From the NCBI GenBank assembly GCA_003278175.1, contig QCGF01000005.1, positions 1 to 45,419 on the forward strand: 45,419 bases of DNA, given 5' to 3'. The position numbers were made by a program, and so were the translations under genes. The notes beneath the pieces are model-generated. The model was not told the DNA's origin, made no database searches, and saw only the letters and a list, made by a program, of their open reading frames with translations. Positions 20,082-29,293 of the stretch are shown one piece after another. This stretch comes from Prochlorococcus sp. AG-363-P15 (GTDB taxonomy: Bacteria; Cyanobacteriota; Cyanobacteriia; PCC-6307; Cyanobiaceae). Numbering within the stretch: position 1 is the stretch's first letter; each line of letters starts with the position of its first letter.

Positions 20082-20228
20082 TCAACCGAAACCCATTTGA
20101 CCAAGAATACCTTGGCCTGTAAGAAGTTCAGTACTAAGACCGATGACAATTCCGATCATTGCCAAACGACCGTTCCAAGTCTCTGCGTAATTGACAAAGC
20201 CAAAACGAGGCTCTGGACTATCTGCCAT
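20082..20228 (-). CDS. hli: High-light-inducible protein / one-helix Chl a/b-binding-like protein (48 aa)
   Basis: Manual translation MADSPEPRFGFVNYAETWNGRLAMIGIVIGLSTELLTGQGILGQMGFG*; ETWNGRLAMIG is the HLIP chlorophyll-binding motif. Confidence 0.95.
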   Translation of the reverse strand: MADSPEPRFGFVNYAETWNGRLAMIGIVIGLSTELLTGQGILGQMGFG

Positions 20229-20406
20229 TAAAAACCTTCTTTAATTTATCAATGCTAACAAATTCAAAAAGCCCATATACAGGTGGCCCGTTCAATTAGA
20301 AATTTCTTTCTTCGCCTAAATGCTGCTTAGGAAGCTGAACTTCTCAAAATCTACAATCCTTGCTTGCACTACAAATAGAGTTTTTCAAGAAGAATTGCTC
20401 TTACCA

Positions 20407-20790
20407 TCAACGCACATGCCTAGCACCATCGACAGGGCAATATTCCTCACCCGTTAACTCTTCATAAATAATTGCTGGCAATCCTGTCTCAAACATTGTT
20501 TGAAGAGCTTCTTTCAGTAGAGGATTCCAGCCACCTGTACTTACATCACCATGGCGAACCGTCCAATCCCATGTCCCTTGCAGATCTCTAGGGATACGCC
20601 CCTCTCTATCTCGCCTTGCAACCAAGTCCAGAGACTCCACTAGGCCAACTTGAATTGGTTCTTTCCCATATGAAGGGGTCAGGCTGAGTTCAAGCCTCAC
20701 AGGATCTTCTTTTAATAGCCTTAAACGAAACCTTGGAGGCAACTTCACAGTCTTTAGGACTGCAACAACGATGCGAGTTCTTTGATCCAA
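20407..20790 (-). CDS. Hypothetical protein, family not recognised
   Basis: 127 aa well-formed ORF in the hli/DUF2973 run. Confidence 0.65.
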   Translation of the reverse strand: MDQRTRIVVAVLKTVKLPPRFRLRLLKEDPVRLELSLTPSYGKEPIQVGLVESLDLVARRDREGRIPRDLQGTWDWTVRHGDVSTGGWNPLLKEALQTMFETGLPAIIYEELTGEEYCPVDGARHVR

Positions 20791-20846
20791 CTTTTACTCC
20801 TTGTTACAAATCAAATTAAGTGCCACTTGAGCACTAAAAACCTAAC

Positions 20847-21122
20847 TTATTCAGCAGATGTCTCAGCTGACTTAGGTGGGTCAATATCTTCCGAGAAACG
20901 GACCGTTAGTAGCTCTTCATCAGTAATACGTCCATTTTGATCTAATAATTCTGGATGAATAGTCAATCGACCAGTACGGTCCCCCCTGGCATTGCTCACT
21001 TGACTTGAATGATTTGGCAATGTTCTATCAGCCCAAAAAACCCTGCTCATCACGCGAAAAGCTTGCCATAGCAAAAGAAGTATCGCAGCAAGGTATAAGA
21101 AAAGGAAAAGGGAGTTCAGCAT
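20847..21122 (-). CDS. DUF2973-like small membrane protein
   Basis: N-terminal TM, then GDRTGRLTIHPELLDQNGRITDEELLTVRF resembles DUF2973. Confidence 0.7.
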   Translation of the reverse strand: MLNSLFLFLYLAAILLLLWQAFRVMSRVFWADRTLPNHSSQVSNARGDRTGRLTIHPELLDQNGRITDEELLTVRFSEDIDPPKSAETSAE

Positions 21123-21340
21123 GGCTGGCAGCTTAATACAAAAAAATTGCTAGATATGCCCAGAAGTTCCATTCATCATTGCTCGTCTTGGGTCTATGCT
21201 GCAATTCATATGTATCAATGCTTCAGAAAAACGTAAGAAAAAGCAGTGACACGAAAAACAAGCCTATACCTGTCACATTATTTTATATTGCCCATCGATG
21301 GAGCAGCTCATAAATATCCAAAAGCCTTAAGTCCATAACC

Positions 21341-22534
21341 ATGCTCAAAATGTTGAACAAGAAATTCAGACAAAAATTCAACTTCTCTGGAAATCAAAAA
21401 ACTCGAGTGAATGTATCTTTTGCAGCTTTTCTTGGAACTATTGGATTTTTCTGTTCCTCATTGTCAGAACAAATTCACTTGAGTCCAATCAAAGCAGAAG
21501 AAATAAAATCATTTCAGAAAAAATCTTTTGTAGCGGAAGCTTTAGCTCGAAGTGGGCCAGCAGTCGTCACACTGGAAACACAACGCAGAGTTTTTTCCAG
21601 AGGGCATTCAAGCCTTCCTCCAAGCGTATTACTTGATCCTTATTTACAACGTTTTTTCGACTTCAAGGGGATGGGAGCTCCGCGTTCAAGCATTGAGCGT
21701 GGACAAGGTAGTGGTGTGATTTTTTCTCCTGCAGGGTTAGTACTGACAAACGCACATGTTATTGAAAAAACTGATCAACTGATGATAGGAATGTCAGACG
21801 GAAGAAGGGTCCCTGGAAGAGTCGTTGGGCAAGACTCCCTTACTGATCTTGCTGTAATTCAATTGAATGGTGCAGGGCCATGGCCATCAGCACCATTAGG
21901 CAACTCTGACAATCTTGAAGTAGGGGATTGGGCTATCGCCGTAGGCAATCCCTTTGGGCTGGAAAATACAGTCACGTTAGGGATAATCAGCAATCTCAAT
22001 CGAAATGTGGCCCAATTAGGGATATCAGGGAAACGTCTTGACCTCATTCAAACTGATGCTGCAATTAATCCTGGCAATTCTGGAGGACCTTTACTGAATT
22101 CAAATGGAGAAGTGGTTGGAATCAATACACTAGTTCGCTCAGGACCTGGCGCCGGATTGGGATTTGCAATTCCAATAAACCGTGCACGTGAAATTGCAAA
22201 ACAACTTATAGAAAAAGGAAGTGCTAGTCATCCAATGATTGGCGTTAGTCTTTCCTCTGTGCTCAGCACAGACCAAAATGATTACAACATCAAGGTACCA
22301 GGAGCAGTTATTCGTTATGTCATTCCAAGATCACCAGCAGAACTAGGAGGTCTGCAAGTGGATGATATTATTATTTCCATAGAAGGTGAAGAAATAAATG
22401 AACCGCGGAATGTAGTGGCAGCAATAAATAAATATGGGACTAAAAAAGCACTAGAATTTAAAATAAAAAGAGGTATCAAGGAAATAAGATTAACAATTAG
22501 GCCAATAGAAATTAATAATATCGAAAATCTATAA
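21341..22534 (+). CDS. HtrA/Deg-family serine protease with PDZ domain
   Basis: VLTNAHVIEKTD, DLAVIQL, TDAAINPGNSGGPLLNSNGEVVGINT, C-terminal PDZ. Confidence 0.95.
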   Translation: MLKMLNKKFRQKFNFSGNQKTRVNVSFAAFLGTIGFFCSSLSEQIHLSPIKAEEIKSFQKKSFVAEALARSGPAVVTLETQRRVFSRGHSSLPPSVLLDPYLQRFFDFKGMGAPRSSIERGQGSGVIFSPAGLVLTNAHVIEKTDQLMIGMSDGRRVPGRVVGQDSLTDLAVIQLNGAGPWPSAPLGNSDNLEVGDWAIAVGNPFGLENTVTLGIISNLNRNVAQLGISGKRLDLIQTDAAINPGNSGGPLLNSNGEVVGINTLVRSGPGAGLGFAIPINRAREIAKQLIEKGSASHPMIGVSLSSVLSTDQNDYNIKVPGAVIRYVIPRSPAELGGLQVDDIIISIEGEEINEPRNVVAAINKYGTKKALEFKIKRGIKEIRLTIRPIEINNIENL

Positions 22535-22573
22535 ATTGTTATTTTATAGTAATTGATTGAATAGCAAGGTAAA

Positions 22574-22735
22574 TTATTCAGGTGTGTCTTTTAACTCCTC
22601 AACACACCTAGTAATGCATTCTCCATCATCAAGAGAGCAAGTCGTAATACATTGAAAGTAAGTTTCCACTGCATCCCAGCTCTGCGATAGGTTCTGGCCA
22701 TGCTCGCCTGAACTTTCAACAGATGAAGGGGGCAT
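22574..22735 (-). CDS. 53-aa twin-CX3C small protein
   Basis: Manual translation MPPSSVESSGEHGQNLSQSWDAVETYFQCITTCSLDDGECITRCVEELKDTPE*; ATG start, TAA stop, Cx3C-x6-Cx3C. Confidence 0.8.
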   Translation of the reverse strand: MPPSSVESSGEHGQNLSQSWDAVETYFQCITTCSLDDGECITRCVEELKDTPE

Positions 22736-22835
22736 CAATTTTTTGCAGAGACTTTAAGCCTATGCAATCTTCTTCAAAAGTAAAGGAAAATAAGTCTTAC
22801 TGCCTAAGCGCTTGTTAAGTTTTTTTTACCAAGTA

Positions 22836-24560
22836 TTAATTTTTGCCCTTCTTTTTTGCTAACCGTTTTCTCTCACGATCTCGCTTGTTTAATCTTTTGG
22901 CTTCTCTTGCTGCTAAACGCAATGATTCTTCTGCAGCAGCCTTTTCTTCCGCTTTTTTTTCTTGATAATATAAATAATCACCACGATAAAGAATTAACTC
23001 TCCATCACGCAGCTCGACAATTCGATTGGCAACACGAGAAATGAAATACCTGTCATGAGAAACAATCAAAGCTGTTCCTTCATATTCTCTAATGGCATCC
23101 TCTAACATTTCTTTGGAAGGAATATCAAGGTGATTAGTAGGTTCATCTAGCGCTATAAAATTACATGGTTTAACTAACATCAAAGCAAGAGCAAGGCGGG
23201 CTTTCTCACCACCACTAAGGCTACCAACTTCTTTAAATACAGCTTCATTGGAAAAACAAAAGCTACCTAATAATGAACGAACTTGTGTTTGAGTCCAATT
23301 TGGAACAACCTCAAATATAGTGTCAATAACTATTTTCTTGAGATCAAGTGCTTCAGCTTGGTTTTGCTCAAAATAACCTGGAATAACATTGTGCTCACCT
23401 AATCCAGCCATCCCATCATCGGGATTTTCCAAACCCATTATTAACCTAAGTAATGTTGACTTTCCCGAACCGTTTGGACCAATAAAAGCAATACGGTCTC
23501 CCCTATCAACTTCTAAATTTGCCCCTAGAAAAAGAATCTTGTCCCCATAGCTATGTGACAAATCATCTATGATTGCAACCTTTTTACCTGATCTTGGTGA
23601 AGGCTGAAAATGAAAAGTAGGCTTATTTTCATTAATCATAGGTGCCTCAATCTTTTCCACTTTCTCCAACAACTTCTCCCGACTTTTGGCCTGAGTGCTC
23701 CGTGTTGCACTAGCTCTAAACCTATCTATATAAACTTGCTGTGAGGCAAGCTCCTTTTGCTGACGATCATATGCAGCCTGATTAGCTTCTTTTTCTATTA
23801 TCTTTTGTTCATGATAAGAAGTGTAATTGCCAATGTAGGTGCGTGAAATACCTCTCTCAGTACTAACAATTTGTGTACAAATCTTGTCAAGGAATGTCCT
23901 ATCATGACTAATGATTACCATCGCTGCTGTCTGCTCAAGAAGATATTCTTCCAGCCACTTAATTGTTGCCAAGTCAAGATGGTTAGTAGGTTCATCTAAT
24001 AAAAGAAGATCCGGATCTCTAAGAAGAATTTTTCCCAGTGCAATTCTCATTTGCCAACCACCTGAGTAATTACCAACAAGTTGATCTGCTTCTTTTGAGG
24101 AAAAGCCAATTTTCGGCAATATTTTCTCAACTTGTGCCTCAAGTTCATAACCATGAATTGCTTCAAAATGAACTTGAAGAATTCCTAATTCTTTAATCAA
24201 GTGATCTAGATAATCAGATTCTTTAGCAGCACGCTCAGACTCCATAGCCTGCTCCACCAGTCGAAGTTTGCTAAGAACTCTGGACGCATCATTAAAAGCT
24301 TGAAAAAGCTCCTCTCTTACGGTGTGCTTCAAGTCAACATCAAACTCTTGCTGCAAATAAGCAATTCGAGGCTCTCCTTGCCGCACAACCTGTCCAGAGC
24401 TCGCTTCTTCCAACCCTGCAATTATTTTAATTTGAGTGGATTTACCCGCACCATTAATTCCAACAAGACCAATCCGATCTCCATGCTTGACTTCCCAAGT
24501 GATGTCTTTAAGGACTTCACCAGTGGGATACATCTTGGAAACACGCTCAAGTCTCAGCAC
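22836..24560 (-). CDS. ABC-F family ATP-binding protein
   Basis: Two ABC cassettes (GINGAGKST..., GPNGSGKST...; YSGGWQMRIALGKILL, LSGGEKARLALALML), no TM domains. Confidence 0.93.
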   Translation of the reverse strand: MLRLERVSKMYPTGEVLKDITWEVKHGDRIGLVGINGAGKSTQIKIIAGLEEASSGQVVRQGEPRIAYLQQEFDVDLKHTVREELFQAFNDASRVLSKLRLVEQAMESERAAKESDYLDHLIKELGILQVHFEAIHGYELEAQVEKILPKIGFSSKEADQLVGNYSGGWQMRIALGKILLRDPDLLLLDEPTNHLDLATIKWLEEYLLEQTAAMVIISHDRTFLDKICTQIVSTERGISRTYIGNYTSYHEQKIIEKEANQAAYDRQQKELASQQVYIDRFRASATRSTQAKSREKLLEKVEKIEAPMINENKPTFHFQPSPRSGKKVAIIDDLSHSYGDKILFLGANLEVDRGDRIAFIGPNGSGKSTLLRLIMGLENPDDGMAGLGEHNVIPGYFEQNQAEALDLKKIVIDTIFEVVPNWTQTQVRSLLGSFCFSNEAVFKEVGSLSGGEKARLALALMLVKPCNFIALDEPTNHLDIPSKEMLEDAIREYEGTALIVSHDRYFISRVANRIVELRDGELILYRGDYLYYQEKKAEEKAAAEESLRLAAREAKRLNKRDRERKRLAKKKGKN

Positions 24561-24636
24561 TATTTAGAATCTCCACAAGTCCATCATTCGATTAGATAAA
24601 TTGAGAATGGTAGTTACCTAGTACCCATATACAAAC

Positions 24637-24828
24637 ATGGCAAGACTGGAACAAATTACTGCTCTAGTTTTAGCTGCGGGGTTGGCAATACCGAGCTACT
24701 GGTTTTTCTGGACCATGGCAGGTGGCGGTGGTTATGACCGTCGAGGGAATCAAAACATCCCTTTGATTGAAGAAAGGAGCACAAAAGAATTTCCACGCAA
24801 AACGCCTACAAGCCCCCCCGAGCTTTAA
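24637..24828 (+). CDS. Small one-TM protein (63 aa), probably conserved in picocyanobacteria
   Basis: MARLEQITALVLAAGLAIPSYWFFWTMAGGGGYDRRGNQNIPLIEERSTKEFPRKTPTSPPEL. Confidence 0.65.
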   Translation: MARLEQITALVLAAGLAIPSYWFFWTMAGGGGYDRRGNQNIPLIEERSTKEFPRKTPTSPPEL

Positions 24829-25036
24829 CTAGCCATTGCTTAGAATCTGCATCATCAAGCACTGCCAAATAAGCTTTGACTTCATCTGGAGTCACTGGCA
24901 AGTCAAGGCTATTTCCAATCTCACAAATAGCACTTAAGGCTCCTTGTGGATCCTGAAGAGCTTGGCGAAACAATCGTTGTGTCTGCTCAGGATCGGCCTT
25001 GATGGATTCATAAAGCTTAGATGCGTTGTTGCTCAT
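24806..25036 (-). CDS. Nif11-leader-like small protein ending in ARGGL
   Basis: 76 aa MSNNASKLYESIKADPEQTQRLFRQALQDPQGALSAICEIGNSLDLPVTPDEVKAYLAVLDDADSKQWLVKARGGL; layout resembles the Nif11 leader domain. Confidence 0.6.
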   Translation of the reverse strand: MSNNASKLYESIKADPEQTQRLFRQALQDPQGALSAICEIGNSLDLPVTPDEVKAYLAVLDDADSKQWLVKARGGL

Positions 25037-25068
25037 GAAAATCAGCTAACTAAATAAACCTTATTCAA

Positions 25069-25428
25069 TTAAGCAACTCTTGACCCAATACTTGAATCAT
25101 TACAGTTCTGAATTTTCTCATCCTGTAAACCTACCGCTGAGGCATCCTTCATGCTCCTTGCGTCCATACATAAAACCTTGCGTAGTTGAGCAAAATTTGT
25201 TGCTTGTGAAAGTCTCCCTTCTTGCATGGCTCCATATTCAGCCCTTTGAAGGACATGATGAAGATGGGTCAGCAAGTATGGACTAATAACGGCTGAGATC
25301 AAAACATCATTATTCTCTTTATTCCTTAGATTTCTTCTGGCCAGGCCATCAGAACCAAGAGCTATTCGATTGCTTGGTTTTCTTGATCGCTTAGAACGAG
25401 TGGAAGTGGGCAATGCGGGTTTAGTCAT
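25069..25428 (-). CDS. Hypothetical basic protein
   Basis: 119 aa; KRSRKPSNRIALGSDGLARRNLRNKE... no recognised domain. Confidence 0.6.
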   Translation of the reverse strand: MTKPALPTSTRSKRSRKPSNRIALGSDGLARRNLRNKENNDVLISAVISPYLLTHLHHVLQRAEYGAMQEGRLSQATNFAQLRKVLCMDARSMKDASAVGLQDEKIQNCNDSSIGSRVA

Positions 25429-25577
25429 GTAATCCTCCTTTTGACTGACTTGACATGCAAATGTGCACTATTTGTGCTGAATGATCGAAGAAGACCAACT
25501 AAAACGATGAATTAATCATAGTAGTGGATACTATCCTTGCACATCTCTGTACAATAATTAGTAACCAATACTCTTTG

Positions 25578-25892
25578 GTGGTAGTGGCAACACGACAAAA
25601 CTCCTCTAATGGGAAACCCAAGTCCCCAAGAGTGCAGGTTGTCCTGCCTGAGGGTTTGTGCGATCGACTTTCAGCCTTGGCAGAACGCGAATTGCGCACA
25701 GTCAGCAACATGGCGAAAGTGCTCATTCAAGAAGGAGTTAACCAATACGAGAAACAACAGCCATTGCCATCAAACAAAACACCTCTCATTAACAGCACAG
25801 AGGGCTTTAGATCAGCTCTAGAAGCTCAAGAATTAAGGCGTTTAAAAGGCGCACCTAAACGAATCAGACTACAAAAGCCCCTTGTTAAGTAA
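25578..25892 (+). CDS. Ribbon-helix-helix (CopG-like) domain protein
   Basis: KSPRVQVVLPEGLCDRLSALAERELRTVSNMAKVLIQEGVNQYE reads as an RHH fold; GTG at 25578 or 25584, ORF is open from 25524. Confidence 0.6.
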   Translation: MVVATRQNSSNGKPKSPRVQVVLPEGLCDRLSALAERELRTVSNMAKVLIQEGVNQYEKQQPLPSNKTPLINSTEGFRSALEAQELRRLKGAPKRIRLQKPLVK

Positions 25893-25913
25893 GGGCTTAA
25901 ACCTCTAAAAAAT

Positions 25914-27053
25914 TTAAACAGGATTAACCCTTGACCCTAGAACAACCGCCCTTTGAGCACCAGTAACATCGGGTGAACTACCTTTAATTTGATGGTTATG
26001 CCACCATGCCAATAAAGCAAAGGCCAAAGCCTCTCTTGCTTCAATTGGGATGCCTCTTTCTTCAATTGTTAAAACTCTCACACCCCTACACCGCTGAACT
26101 AATTCACGAAACATGACTGGGTTGCGGCAGCCGCCGCCTGAAACTAATAATTCAATCGGTCGTACCAAATCATTCAAATTCAAATTATCCAAGTCCTGCG
26201 CGACAACGGCTGCACTAAATGCTGTCAAAGTGGCCACAAAATCCTCTGGAGACAAATGAGCTGAAGCTAGAAATCTTTTTTGCATATCCTCAAAACCGAA
26301 TTTTTCTCGCCCCGTAGATTTAGGGGGTTTTTTTTGAAAGAAAGGCTCCTTCAACCAACCAGTAATGCACTCCTCATTTGGAGATCCATTGGATGCAATC
26401 AATCCATCTCTATCAAAAGCAAGTGCTCCATGCGTGATCTTTTGCACTGCAAAATCAACAAGTGTGTTTGCAGGGCCACAATCCCAACCTAAAACCGAAG
26501 CGAAACGATCTGGCCCACTTAAAGGTGGAATCAGAGTGAGATTGGAAATTCCACCAAGATTTAAAACTGCTCCCCACCCACTCAATTTTCTAAAAATTGC
26601 AGCATCAACACTTGGGACCAAAGGCGCACCCTGCCCTCCCAAAGCAAGATCTGCCGACCTGAAATCATGAACTACAGCTCTATTTAGTAATTGAGCAAGT
26701 AAAGGCGCTTGAAGCAATTGCAAACTGGCACCAAGCTTTTCCTTAATAGGTGGTCGATGCCAGACAGTTTGACCATGACACCCCACTAACTCAGCAATAC
26801 CTTTTCTATCGCAAGCACATGCGGCTTGAGAGTGAACTTCCGTTATTGCTTCAGCTAATTCGAGCCATTCACGACTACTGATCTTCTTGCCCTGACCAAC
26901 GTCCAGGACTGCCTTTCGTAAATCAGATGTATAAGGCAGAGACACTGACTCAACCAACCTCCACCGCGGCCGAGTTGGTTTTCCTTGGAACTCCACTAAT
27001 ACTGCTTCTACTCCATCTGCACTGGTGCCACTCATAAGCCCCAGCACAAACAT
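25914..27053 (-). CDS. anmK: Anhydro-N-acetylmuramic acid kinase
   Basis: MFVLGLMSGTSADGVEAVLV, GCHGQTVWHRP, DFRSADLALGGQGAPLVP, NLGGISNLT, LLVSGGGCRNP. Confidence 0.95.
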   Translation of the reverse strand: MFVLGLMSGTSADGVEAVLVEFQGKPTRPRWRLVESVSLPYTSDLRKAVLDVGQGKKISSREWLELAEAITEVHSQAACACDRKGIAELVGCHGQTVWHRPPIKEKLGASLQLLQAPLLAQLLNRAVVHDFRSADLALGGQGAPLVPSVDAAIFRKLSGWGAVLNLGGISNLTLIPPLSGPDRFASVLGWDCGPANTLVDFAVQKITHGALAFDRDGLIASNGSPNEECITGWLKEPFFQKKPPKSTGREKFGFEDMQKRFLASAHLSPEDFVATLTAFSAAVVAQDLDNLNLNDLVRPIELLVSGGGCRNPVMFRELVQRCRGVRVLTIEERGIPIEAREALAFALLAWWHNHQIKGSSPDVTGAQRAVVLGSRVNPV

Positions 27054-27058
27054 AAAAA

Positions 27059-27763
27059 TCAGTTTTGAGGAAGCTTTTGCAGATCTTCAATTGTTCCCAT
27101 CACGACTAAAACATGGCTCTTCTTTAGAACAAATGAAGCCGGTGGGTTGACTGTTAGCCCCTTAGTGGGACCTGCAGCAAGAACATTCACCAAGTAATTC
27201 TTTCTAAGGTTTAAATCTCGCAGAGAACGGCCCACAAACACCGCAGGTACTTTTATCTCATCAATCCCTGTCTGATCATCTAGTTCCAAACGTTCTATAA
27301 GGTTTGGCCTCACTAGCTCTAAGCCCAACCTTTCTCCTTGCATTCTTGAGGGAAATACAACCCGGTCAGCTCCAACTCTCTTCAACATCTTTTCATGCAG
27401 ATCACTTGTGGCCCTTGCAATAACCTGACGAACCCTACTTCCATCACTATCTTTAGCTATCAATGTAGTTGTAATACTCGCTTCAATAGGTTCACTAATT
27501 CCAACAACAACTGTACCCATTTCCAAAACCCCTGCCTCTCTTAAAGACTCCTCGTCAGTCGAGTCAACTACTCTTGCCTCAATTGAAGGCTCTAACTGAC
27601 GCAATTCATCTATTGCTCTTTCCGAAGAATCAACAGCTAAAACTTCAGAACGATTGCGAATAAGTTCTCTACAAACCGCACTGCCAAAACGACCTACACC
27701 AACAACAGCAAAGCCACGCTGATCAACTTCCTTCTTAGGAGCCCACTGCCACCAATCACTCAT
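27059..27763 (-). CDS. Trk/Ktr potassium uptake regulatory subunit (RCK/TrkA-N)
   Basis: FAVVGVGRFGSAVCREL...VLAVDSSERAIDEL, TrkA_C-like C-terminus. Confidence 0.92.
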   Translation of the reverse strand: MSDWWQWAPKKEVDQRGFAVVGVGRFGSAVCRELIRNRSEVLAVDSSERAIDELRQLEPSIEARVVDSTDEESLREAGVLEMGTVVVGISEPIEASITTTLIAKDSDGSRVRQVIARATSDLHEKMLKRVGADRVVFPSRMQGERLGLELVRPNLIERLELDDQTGIDEIKVPAVFVGRSLRDLNLRKNYLVNVLAAGPTKGLTVNPPASFVLKKSHVLVVMGTIEDLQKLPQN

Positions 27764-27787
27764 TTTTTTATCTCCAATAAATGATAT

Positions 27788-29191
27788 TTAGACATAAAGA
27801 TCTTCTCGTGGATAGCCAATTCGATTCTGATGCTGAAACTTACCTCTATTCAAAGCTTCCCAGACCGCACTTAGCAAGAGGAGAATCCCCAATCGTCCAA
27901 CAAACATGCCTACAACAAGCACAACTTGTCCAAAATGCCCAAGTTGCTGTGTAACACCAACGTCAAATCCAACTGTTGCAAAAGCAGATATACAGGTAAA
28001 AAGCATTTCCAAAAAAGAAAAGGGTTGATCTTCCCCCAAATTGCTCGAGATAGTCAGCAATAAAGCCATCATCAAGACAAATAAAAGTGAGCCAACCGTT
28101 ATCCCAACAGCTTTCAAAACGACCTTATCCGAAATCTGACGATTTCTGATAACAACATCTTGCTGACCTCTCAAGGTTGAACGCGTGGCAGCCATAAGGG
28201 CGGCAAGAGTTGTGGTTTTAATTCCACCACCAGTACCTCCAGGACTAGCCCCAATAAACATCAATGTCATTAAAAGCAAAAGTCCTGATTCAGAAATGTT
28301 TCCTACTGATAAAGGAATATTTGTAAAGCCAGCTGTCCTTGCACTAACTGATTCAAAAAAAGCTGTGCTGATCCGTTCTGGCCAACTCAATCCGGCAAGA
28401 AATGTCTCTTGAGCTAAAGACTCAGTAATCATCAAGCCTACAGTTCCAAAAACTAATAAGCAAACTGAGGTACGTAGCACCAAACGAGTATGGAGACTTA
28501 ATCGACGACGCTGCAAACTTTTTCGATTAATCCAAAGATCACTTGTAACCCTCCACCCCAAACCACCAAGAACTATCAAAAAAACAATGACAGCGTTGAC
28601 TACCCAGTTAGTTCGATAAGCCTGCATACTCTCTGACCACAAACCAAAACCTGCATTGTTATATGCAGAGATGCTATGAAACAAAGATGCCCATATCCTT
28701 TCTCCAGTATTAGGAATTTCATTAAAACCAAAACAGTAAAGAACAACTGCCCCTACAAGAATTAAAGCAGCAGCAGTTACAGCAATCCCCCTAAAAGTTC
28801 TGCCAACACCACCCACGCCGAATTCATCAAGAGTCTTACCGCGATCAAGGCGACACCTAAGTTCCGTACCACTCACAACAAAGCCTTGCAAGAAAGTTGT
28901 AATAGCCATCAACCCAAGCCCTCCTACAAGAAGCATTAATGCCAAAAATATCTGACCAAATATCGTCAAGTCCTCTCCTACATCAATAATGGTCAAGCCA
29001 GTAACTGTTAAAGCGGAGGTAGCCGTAAAGAGAGCTTCCCAAAAACCAACTCTTGCATTTGAACAAATAGGACTAGAAATAATAAATGCGCCAAGAATTA
29101 TCATTAACAGGCCAGTCACCACAGTGAACTGAGGCACTGTCAAGCGACGATACCAACCTTGAGTGCGATATACAGCTTTAGAGAATGGCAC
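27788..29191 (-). CDS. TrkH/KtrB-family potassium transporter membrane subunit
   Basis: ATSALTVTGLTIIDVG, SISAYNNAGFGL, SVSARTAGF, ISAFATVGFDVG selectivity-filter-like loops. Confidence 0.93.
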   Translation of the reverse strand: MPFSKAVYRTQGWYRRLTVPQFTVVTGLLMIILGAFIISSPICSNARVGFWEALFTATSALTVTGLTIIDVGEDLTIFGQIFLALMLLVGGLGLMAITTFLQGFVVSGTELRCRLDRGKTLDEFGVGGVGRTFRGIAVTAAALILVGAVVLYCFGFNEIPNTGERIWASLFHSISAYNNAGFGLWSESMQAYRTNWVVNAVIVFLIVLGGLGWRVTSDLWINRKSLQRRRLSLHTRLVLRTSVCLLVFGTVGLMITESLAQETFLAGLSWPERISTAFFESVSARTAGFTNIPLSVGNISESGLLLLMTLMFIGASPGGTGGGIKTTTLAALMAATRSTLRGQQDVVIRNRQISDKVVLKAVGITVGSLLFVLMMALLLTISSNLGEDQPFSFLEMLFTCISAFATVGFDVGVTQQLGHFGQVVLVVGMFVGRLGILLLLSAVWEALNRGKFQHQNRIGYPREDLYV

Positions 29192-29293
29192 CGGTTAATT
29201 CCCTTCTCGAGATACAAAAAGTCACTGACTTACACCAACTAAAGATTCCGAGTACAAATTCATGACTATTAAATATTGCATATCACATCGAAT

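Noticed and set aside
22525-22552. CTATAAA...TTTATAG stem at the htrA stop codon as terminator
   Set aside because: AT-only weak stem with no clean downstream U-tract; not supportable as a terminator.
22591-22610. actcctcaacacacc resembles the Yfr1 sRNA core (ACUCCUCACAC)
   Set aside because: Not an exact match and it lies inside the 53-aa twin-CX3C coding sequence; no flanking Yfr1-type stems.
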